In this document: piece after piece, positions 6,702 to 10,825 of the stretch
Numbering within the stretch: the stretch's first letter is position 1
How the letters are laid out: each line of letters begins with the position of its first letter
Assembly: GCA_030037035.1 (NCBI GenBank)
Contig: JASHSA010000090.1
Location: 1 to 10,825, forward strand
DNA: 10,825 nt
Source: Thermoplasmata archaeon
Lineage (GTDB): Archaea; Thermoplasmatota; Thermoplasmata; Lutacidiplasmatales; UBA184
Direction: 5' to 3'
Notes under the pieces: generated by a model
What the model was told of the DNA's origin: nothing
Seen by the model: only the letters and a program-made list of their open reading frames with translations
The model's database searches: none
Translations under genes and position numbers: made by a program

Positions 6702-8648
6702 TCACACCGACCCCTGCGCGTCCGGGGCCCGGACGGCGAGGCGGGCGGCGAGACTGACGACGGCCATCATAAGGAGGAGGACGAGCGCCGCGCCCCAGGC
6801 ATCCGTCTCGTAGTTCGAGTTCGTGTAGACCATCAGGGCGTCGTAGATGAACGGCGCGAGCGCGCCGACCGGCGCCCGCAGGTCGGTGATCCAGTAGAGG
6901 CTCGTGCCGGCGGTGAGGACGAGCGCGGCCGTCTCGCCGGCGGCCCGCATCACCGCGAGCAGGCAGCCGGTCACGAGGGCGCTGCGGCAGCTGCCGAGGA
7001 CGACCCGCAGCGTCACCCGGTGCCGCGGGAAGCCGAGCGCCAGCGCCCCCTCGCGCACCGACGTCGGGACGCTGCGCAGCGCGAGCTCCGTCGCCCGCAC
7101 GACGATCGGCATCATCAGGACCCCCAGCGCCGCGGCGCCGGCGAACGCGCTCTGGTCGTCGGGGCGGTCGTAGGCGAGGAACACCGAGAAGACGAAGATC
7201 CCGATCAGGATCGTCGGAACGCCCAGCAGCACGTCGACGAGCAGCCCGACGGTGCGCGAGAAGCGGCGACGCGCGTACTCGGAGAGGTAGATCCCGCCGA
7301 GGATCCCGAGCGGCAGGGCGACGGCGGCCGCGAGGCCGACCATGACGAGCGTCCCCTCGATCTCCGGGCCGATCCCCCCGAGCGGGCAGCTCGTCTGGCC
7401 GATCCCGCAGGACGGCGGGGGCGCCGACGTGTAGAACGACGGGCGGACGATCGCCGCCCCGCCGTTGACGGCGGCGGTGTCGATCAGGCTGACGAGCGGC
7501 CACGCGGCGACGGCGACCGCCCCGACCGCGAGGACGACGACCAGAAGCTGGACGCCGTGCCGACGCCGCAGCCGGGCCGACCGCGCGGCGTCGTGCCGGG
7601 CGAACCACGCCGGCGTCCCGAGCGGCGTGCCGGGCTCCCGGGGCGGGGGCGCGGCGATCGGGGCGCGGGCGCCCCGGGGACGCAGGCGGGCCCCGCGCTC
7701 GAACCGCCGCACGAGCACTCGGGCGCCGAGGTTCACCACGACCGAGATCACGAGCAGGATCGCGGCGAGCTCGTAGAGCGAGCTGCGCCCGAGGCCGTAG
7801 GACTCGTTGAAGCCGTTGACGAGCCAGCTCGGGATCGTCGACCCGCGGGCGAGCAGCGAGCCCTGGACCTGGTAGATGTTGCCGATGACGAACGCGACGG
7901 CGATCGTCTCGCCGATCGCGCGCCCGAGCCCCAGCACGACCGCGCCGACCAGGCCGGGCGCCGCCGGGCCGAGCACCGCCATCCGCGTCGCCTCCCAGCG
8001 CGTCGCGCCGATCCCGAGCGCCCCCTCCCGGAGCTCGTGGGGGACCGCCCGGAGCGCCTCCCGGGAGATCGCGGCGATCGTCGGGATGATCATGACGGCG
8101 AGGACCACTCCCGCGGCGAGGACGTTCGTCTCGCCCGAGCCCGAGGCGAACGGCGCGGCGCCGCCGGAGAGCCGTTCGAGGCTCGGGTCGACGGAGCCGT
8201 AGAGGAACGGCACCAGGACGACGAGCGCCCAGAAGCCGTAGACGACGCTCGGGACCGCGGCGCCGAGGTCGACGAAGTAGGCGAGCGGGGCCCGCAGCCA
8301 GCGGGGGGCGATCTCGGAGGCGAACAGGGCGACGCCGAACGCGACCGGGACCGCGAGCAGGAGGGCGAGGGCGCTGGTGATCAGCGTCCCCGCGACGGCC
8401 GGCCAGGCGCCGAAGATCCCGCGCGGGACGTCCCAGGCGGTCCCGGCAAGGAAGCCGGGCCCGAACCGCGCGATCGACGCCGACGCCCCGCCGACCAGCA
8501 GGACGACCAGGCCGACGAAGACGACGACCAGGCCGACGCCGACCGCCGTGACGCCGAGGCGGAAGGCGAGCCCCCGCCGGAGGAGGCTCCTCAGCCGTCG
8601 GTCCGTCGACCTCCGCCGCTCGGTCGCCGGGCCGACGTCCGCGTCCAA
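6702..8648 (-). CDS. pstCA: Fused phosphate permease PstC-PstA
   Basis: One uninterrupted 648-residue frame carries both permease halves. Residues 1-312 are PstC: Arg-rich N-terminus, membrane segment 33-53, FGAWPAVAGTLITSALALLLAVP (79-101), YGFWALVVLVPF (137-148), and the EAA coupling loop REALRAVPHELREGALGIGATRWEA (196-220). GRAIGETIAV (242-251) then precedes the last segment. Residues 313-366 are an Arg/Pro/Ala-rich linker, probably cytoplasmic by the positive-inside rule. Residues 367-648 are PstA: membrane segment 367-387, GTLVMVGLAAAVALPLGI (432-449), GVPTILIGIFVFSVF (476-490), EAA loop TELALRSVPTSVREGALALGFPRHRV (520-545), and RAAGETAALVLTAG (568-581). The start is TTG 8648, supported by AAGGT overlapping the pstS stop and an unlikely-to-be-coding remainder of the gap. 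Two EAA loops in one chain would dock the two PstB subunits. The fusion replaces the usual separate pstC and pstA genes. Confidence 0.96.
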   Translation of the reverse strand: MDADVGPATERRRSTDRRLRSLLRRGLAFRLGVTAVGVGLVVVFVGLVVLLVGGASASIARFGPGFLAGTAWDVPRGIFGAWPAVAGTLITSALALLLAVPVAFGVALFASEIAPRWLRAPLAYFVDLGAAVPSVVYGFWALVVLVPFLYGSVDPSLERLSGGAAPFASGSGETNVLAAGVVLAVMIIPTIAAISREALRAVPHELREGALGIGATRWEATRMAVLGPAAPGLVGAVVLGLGRAIGETIAVAFVIGNIYQVQGSLLARGSTIPSWLVNGFNESYGLGRSSLYELAAILLVISVVVNLGARVLVRRFERGARLRPRGARAPIAAPPPREPGTPLGTPAWFARHDAARSARLRRRHGVQLLVVVLAVGAVAVAAWPLVSLIDTAAVNGGAAIVRPSFYTSAPPPSCGIGQTSCPLGGIGPEIEGTLVMVGLAAAVALPLGILGGIYLSEYARRRFSRTVGLLVDVLLGVPTILIGIFVFSVFLAYDRPDDQSAFAGAAALGVLMMPIVVRATELALRSVPTSVREGALALGFPRHRVTLRVVLGSCRSALVTGCLLAVMRAAGETAALVLTAGTSLYWITDLRAPVGALAPFIYDALMVYTNSNYETDAWGAALVLLLMMAVVSLAARLAVRAPDAQGSV

Positions 8649-8652
8649 GGCG

Positions 8653-8657
8653 ACCTT
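8653..8657 (-). promoter_or_regulatory. Shine-Dalgarno site for the TTG start of pstCA
   Basis: AAGGT (8657-8653 on minus) overlaps the TAA stop of pstS and lies four bases before TTG 8648-8646. It supports TTG as start and translation coupled to pstS. Confidence 0.5.
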
Positions 8658-9894
8658 AGCTGCACGACGGGAACGACGCCCCGTCGTAGGTCATGCCGGC
8701 GATCGCCGACAGGTCCTCGGAGAGCAGTCCGGCCGGCGGGCTCACGAACGGGAACGACGTTCGCGAGTAGGTCTGCCCGCTGGTGGCGGCCCAGGCGATC
8801 CACTGGCGGAGGGCCGTCGCGTCGACCGACGAGGCGGTGTGCCCCGCTCCAGGGTTCAGCGGCACGAGCAGGTAGACGAGCGTCGCGAGCGGATAATCCC
8901 CCGCCCCGGAGGCGTTGACCCAGGAGACCCCGGCCCAGTCGCCGGTCGGCGACGGCAGCGAGCTCTTGGTGGCGTTGTAGATCTCGTTGATCGCCGCGGC
9001 GGTGTCCGCCGGCGTCGCGAGGACGGGGACGCCCAGGGCGTCGTCGACGTAGGCGATCGTCTCCCCCTTCGCCTGCGCGTCGTAGAGGTCGGTGTAGCCG
9101 ATCGCGCCGCTCACCGCCTTGACGTCGGTGAGCATCGCCGAGCCTCCGTCCGCGCCCTCCGCGCCGGCGAACGCCGGCCAGTCCGGCGAGAGGCTCGTGC
9201 CGAGCGACGGGTTCGTCCGCCACGACTCGTTCTGCTCGGTCATCAGCGTGGTCAGCACGTACGTCATCCCGGCGGGGTCCGAGCGGTGGACGGCGGTGAT
9301 CGAGGTCGTCACCTTCGCGAGGCCCGGGTTGTTCGCGACGAGCGTCGGGTTGTCCCAGGTCGTGATGTCCCCGAGGTAGATCCCCGCGAGCTCGGTGCCC
9401 GTGAGGTTCAGCGTGTACGGGTAGCTGGGGAGGTAGTAGATCGGGACGACCGCCCCGCCGGTGACGGGGAGCGTGAGGACGGTGCCGACCGCCTTGTCGA
9501 GATCGCTCGACTGGCTGCTGTTCAGCGGCTCGTCCGTCAAGGCGAAGTCGACCGACTTGTCGGTGAGCTCGGTGATCCCCTCCCCGGCGCTGTTCGGATC
9601 GTAGTTGACGGTGTTGGCGGTCGCGGTGTGGTAGTTGGTCGTCCATTGCGAGACGATCGACGACGGGAAGCTCGCCCCGGCGCCCTGGAGCGTGACCCCG
9701 GTCGGGCAGGACGTCGTGGAGCTCGCGGTCTTCAGGCCGTACCAGCTGGTGCCGGCGCCGACGCCGACGACGATCGCCGCCACCGCGACGGCGAGGAGGC
9801 CGATGTAGATCGGGCCGCGGTCCCGGCGGCGGTGGACGACCGGCGGGACCGACGGCGGCGGAGGGGGAGGAGCCGACGCGGGGGCGCCGCTCAT
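8656..9894 (-). CDS. pstS: Phosphate-binding protein PstS, membrane-anchored
   Basis: The protein has 412 residues from ATG 9894. The N-terminal cytoplasmic tail is Pro-rich (six prolines at 9-14) with Arg/Lys-type charge at 21-26. A single hydrophobic anchor follows at 29-48, with no lipobox Cys and no clear cleavage site, so it is probably tethered outside the membrane. PstS motifs follow: LQGAGASFP (69-77, cf. GAGATFP), VNYDPNSAGEG (96-106), KSVDFALTDEPL (113-124, cf. TVDFGASDAP), HRSDPAGMT (203-211, where most have RSDGSGTT), SGAIGYTDL (262-270) and YPLATLVYLLVPL (334-346). C63 and C411 could pair. It captures phosphate for the PstCA-PstB importer encoded 7 bases downstream. Start is uncertain: an in-frame ATG at 9963 adds a 23-residue Arg-rich extension whose codons all end in G or C. 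GGGAG about nine bases before 9894 favours the shorter form. Confidence 0.95.
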   Translation of the reverse strand: MSGAPASAPPPPPPSVPPVVHRRRDRGPIYIGLLAVAVAAIVVGVGAGTSWYGLKTASSTTSCPTGVTLQGAGASFPSSIVSQWTTNYHTATANTVNYDPNSAGEGITELTDKSVDFALTDEPLNSSQSSDLDKAVGTVLTLPVTGGAVVPIYYLPSYPYTLNLTGTELAGIYLGDITTWDNPTLVANNPGLAKVTTSITAVHRSDPAGMTYVLTTLMTEQNESWRTNPSLGTSLSPDWPAFAGAEGADGGSAMLTDVKAVSGAIGYTDLYDAQAKGETIAYVDDALGVPVLATPADTAAAINEIYNATKSSLPSPTGDWAGVSWVNASGAGDYPLATLVYLLVPLNPGAGHTASSVDATALRQWIAWAATSGQTYSRTSFPFVSPPAGLLSEDLSAIAGMTYDGASFPSCS

Positions 9895-10013
9895 GGCGAG
9901 GCGCTCCCTCGAGAGCCGCCCGCGGCGGGCGCGCTCCGCGCGCCGCTCCGGGACGAGCCGCATCGACCGATCTGCGCAAGTTCGGGGTCCAGGCCAAAGG
10001 TTCGGGAGCCCAT
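9891..10013 (-). CDS. Possible 40-codon leaderless upstream ORF overlapping the pstS start
   Basis: ATG 10013-10011 opens a 40-residue frame (MGSRTFGLDP..., ending GSASP) that closes at TGA 9893-9891. Its stop overlaps the pstS ATG as ATGA, offset from the pstS frame. The pstS TATA box lies 27 bases before this ATG, the spacing expected for a leaderless start, so transcripts would begin at or near this codon. Its product has no recognisable domain and is Ser/Gly/Arg-rich after residue 17. Several codons end in A or T, unlike confirmed genes here, which argues against long-term coding selection. It could be a regulatory uORF, a coupling device, or a chance frame in the pstS leader. Confidence 0.3.
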   Translation of the reverse strand: MGSRTFGLDPELAQIGRCGSSRSGARSAPAAGGSRGSASP

Positions 10014-10035
10014 GGTCCCGGGCGGGGAGGTCGGG

Positions 10036-10045
10036 CCTATAACGG
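10036..10045 (-). promoter_or_regulatory. TATA-box promoter of the pst operon
   Basis: Minus reads CCGTTATAGG. The predicted transcription start is around 10013-10016, giving pstS either a leader of about 120 bases (start 9894) or about 50 bases (start 9963). The same TTATAGG core recurs at the orphan box near 10185 on the same strand. Confidence 0.62.
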
Positions 10046-10073
10046 TGCGTCCGCGACCCACAAATCCCCCTCA

Positions 10074-10158
10074 CGTCGCGCCGTCAGCGACGCGGCGGGA
10101 GCGGGCCGCGGAGCGGCGGCCGTGGGGTGCTCCGAGCACCTCTCCCGGCACCGACCGG
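10074..10158 (-). ncRNA. Candidate small structured RNA upstream of pstS (unidentified)
   Basis: In minus-strand order, an outer stem CGGGAG (10147-10142 pairing with 10101-10096) encloses two hairpins. These are GGTGCT/AGCACC with a 3-base loop (10140-10126) and GGCCGC/GCGGCC with a 6-base loop (10121-10104). A fourth stem CGTCGC/GCGACG with a 7-base loop (10092-10074) follows at once. The orphan TATA box at 10190-10181 predicts a start near 10158, ten bases before the first stem. It lacks a T-arm GTTC-type loop and so is not a tRNA, and I see no C/D or H/ACA boxes. All pairings are exact, but 6-base stems are common by chance at this GC content, so the boundaries and existence of the RNA are tentative. 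Confidence 0.25.
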
Positions 10159-10180
10159 GGGCTCCGCAGCTCCGTCGGTC

Positions 10181-10190
10181 CCTATAATGC
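10181..10190 (-). promoter_or_regulatory. Orphan TATA box in the pstS/APS kinase gap
   Basis: Minus reads GCATTATAGG, sharing TTATAGG with the pstS promoter. On plus the same site reads CCTATAATGC and could serve the APS kinase with a leader of about 105 bases, but no SD precedes that gene. No protein start lies 20-40 bases away on either strand. Confidence 0.4.
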
Positions 10191-10287
10191 GGTCTACTTC
10201 GGGTCCACTAGGGCGAGGGGCGTCCCTCCGGCCCCGAGCGGGACGGACTCCGCTTCCCCCCGCGGCGCCGGCGGGTCCCGGGGCGGT

Positions 10288-10295
10288 CTTTTCTA
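10288..10295 (+). promoter_or_regulatory. T-rich TATA-like element before APS kinase
   Basis: CTTTTCTA ends 22 bases before GTG 10317, the spacing of a leaderless archaeal promoter. A T-rich tract is also what an archaeal terminator looks like, so it could instead end a plus-strand transcript begun at 10181-10190. Confidence 0.38.
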
Positions 10296-10316
10296 GCCGG
10301 GGTTCCTGCACGGCGT

Positions 10317-10825
10317 GTGGCGCCGCGCACCGGGCAACAGGGCTGGGTCGTTTGGATCGAGGGCCTGCCGTGCTCCGGGAAGACGACCCTCGCCCGGGCC
10401 GTCTCCGACCGCCTGCGGGCGTCGGGCCGCGAGGTCGAGGTCCTGGACGGGGACGAGGTGCGCCAGATGTTCTCGCCGGAGCTCGGCTTCTCCCGCAAGG
10501 AGCGCGAGGGCCACGCCCGGCGGGTCAGCTACGTCGCGAGCATGCTCGCCCGGCACGGCGTCGTCGTGCTCGTCGCGATGATCACGCCGTACGAGACGTC
10601 GCGGCAGGCCGCCCGCGCGACCGTCGGGGAGCGGTTCCGCGAGATCTGGCTGAAGTGCCCGGTGGAGGTCTGTCGTCAGCGCGACCGCAAGGGGCTGTAC
10701 CGGCGCGACCGCGCCCCCGGCAGCTCGAAGGTCACGGGGGTCGACGACCCGTTCGAGGAGCCGCTGAACCCGGAGCTCGTGGTCGACACCTCCTCCGACG
10801 CGCCGGAGGCGTCCGCGGAGAGGAT
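10317..10825 (+). CDS. cysC: Adenylylsulfate (APS) kinase, C-terminus cut by window end
   Basis: An open frame from GTG 10317 to the right edge gives 169 residues with no stop. It phosphorylates APS to PAPS, the sulfate donor for sulfation and assimilation. Visible motifs are the P-loop GLPCSGKTT (16-24), VLDGDEVR (42-49, where most have DGDNVR), LGFSRKEREGHARRVSYVA (56-74, the APS-binding and R-rich region), AMITPYE (87-93, where bacterial enzymes have a Ser two residues before F/Y), KCPVEVCRQRDRKGLYRR (113-130), TGVDDPFEEP (140-149) and NPELVVDTS (151-159). Only about 10-20 residues should be missing. No sulfate adenylyltransferase lies in the window, though it could follow. The GTG is chosen because it begins just before the conserved core, has a T-rich element 22 bases upstream, and has no better ATG. 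The gene is divergent from the pst operon. Confidence 0.9.
   Translation, partial: MAPRTGQQGWVVWIEGLPCSGKTTLARAVSDRLRASGREVEVLDGDEVRQMFSPELGFSRKEREGHARRVSYVASMLARHGVVVLVAMITPYETSRQAARATVGERFREIWLKCPVEVCRQRDRKGLYRRDRAPGSSKVTGVDDPFEEPLNPELVVDTSSDAPEASAER

Larger units (their letters stand above)
9895..10316. other. Divergent intergenic region between pstS and APS kinase
   Basis: This is 422 bases without a confident gene. It holds, from the pstS side, a 40-codon candidate uORF, the pstS TATA box (10036-10045), a block of hairpins (10074-10147), a second TATA box with no assigned gene (10181-10190), a very GC-rich stretch (10211-10287) in which CGTCCC (10221-10226) can pair with GGGACG (10240-10245), and a T-rich element before the kinase (10288-10295). 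Frames through it give Arg/Pro/Gly-rich translations with no domain, so I regard it as noncoding. Confidence 0.6.

Noticed and set aside
10074..10147. tRNA at the multi-hairpin block
   Set aside because: Four helices are present, but there is no T-loop GTTC-type sequence, no 7-base anticodon loop in the right place and no acceptor-stem geometry.
7020..10296. Two plus-strand open frames of over 600 codons (7020-8918 and 8377-10296) antisense to the pst operon
   Set aside because: Long antisense frames are expected where third positions are nearly always G or C. The translations are runs of Arg, Asp, Pro and Gly, while the minus strand encodes clear Pst proteins.
1..10825. CRISPR arrays, insertion sequences, integration sites or plasmid origins
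   Set aside because: No direct repeats with regular spacers, transposase or integrase motifs, terminal inverted repeats or iteron clusters were seen by reading through the window.

Overview
The window is very GC-rich, and almost every codon in the real genes ends in G or C. It reads as archaeal. Most first-in-unit genes have an A/T-rich TATA-like box about 26-34 bases before the start codon, which leaves little or no leader. The left edge carries the N-terminus of what looks like a thermopsin-type (MEROPS A5) secreted protease, and the class III aminotransferase has the cysteine-bearing insertion common in archaeal members. The best guess is a high-GC member of the Thermoplasmatota (acid-tolerant Thermoplasmata relatives). 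This is an inference, because no rRNA or other phylogenetic marker lies in the window.

Layout, left to right. (1) Positions 1-907, minus strand: a truncated secreted protein with a signal peptide and a thermopsin-like motif, preceded by a small zinc-binding HNH endonuclease. (2) 1125-2369: a PLP-dependent fold-type I aminotransferase on plus, meeting tail to tail with a small unknown ORF on minus. (3) 2480-4911, plus: a class III aminotransferase (GABA/ornithine type, possibly a racemase) coupled by an ATGA overlap to a zinc-dependent medium-chain dehydrogenase. They probably act together on an amino acid or its derived alcohol/aldehyde. (4) 4908-5879, minus: a sugar-1-phosphate nucleotidyltransferase with its own promoter, sharing the CTAG stop tetranucleotide with the dehydrogenase. 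(5) 5945-9894, minus: a compact high-affinity phosphate ABC transporter operon, pstS, then a fused pstC-pstA, then pstB. (6) 9895-10316: a divergent intergenic region with the pstS promoter, a possible 40-codon upstream ORF, a further strong TATA box with no assigned gene, and a cluster of hairpins that could be a small RNA. (7) 10317 to the right edge, plus: adenylylsulfate (APS) kinase, truncated by the window end.

The Pst genes form a complete phosphate importer: membrane-anchored binding protein, one polypeptide supplying both permease halves, and ATPase. No phoU is present here. The nucleotidyltransferase and APS kinase make activated sugar and activated sulfate, possibly for surface glycans, but that link is only positional. 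No CRISPR array, tRNA, rRNA, insertion sequence or integrase was seen. The most unusual points are the PstC-PstA fusion, the unexplained structured region and orphan promoter upstream of pstS, and the overlapping leaderless mini-ORF in front of pstS.
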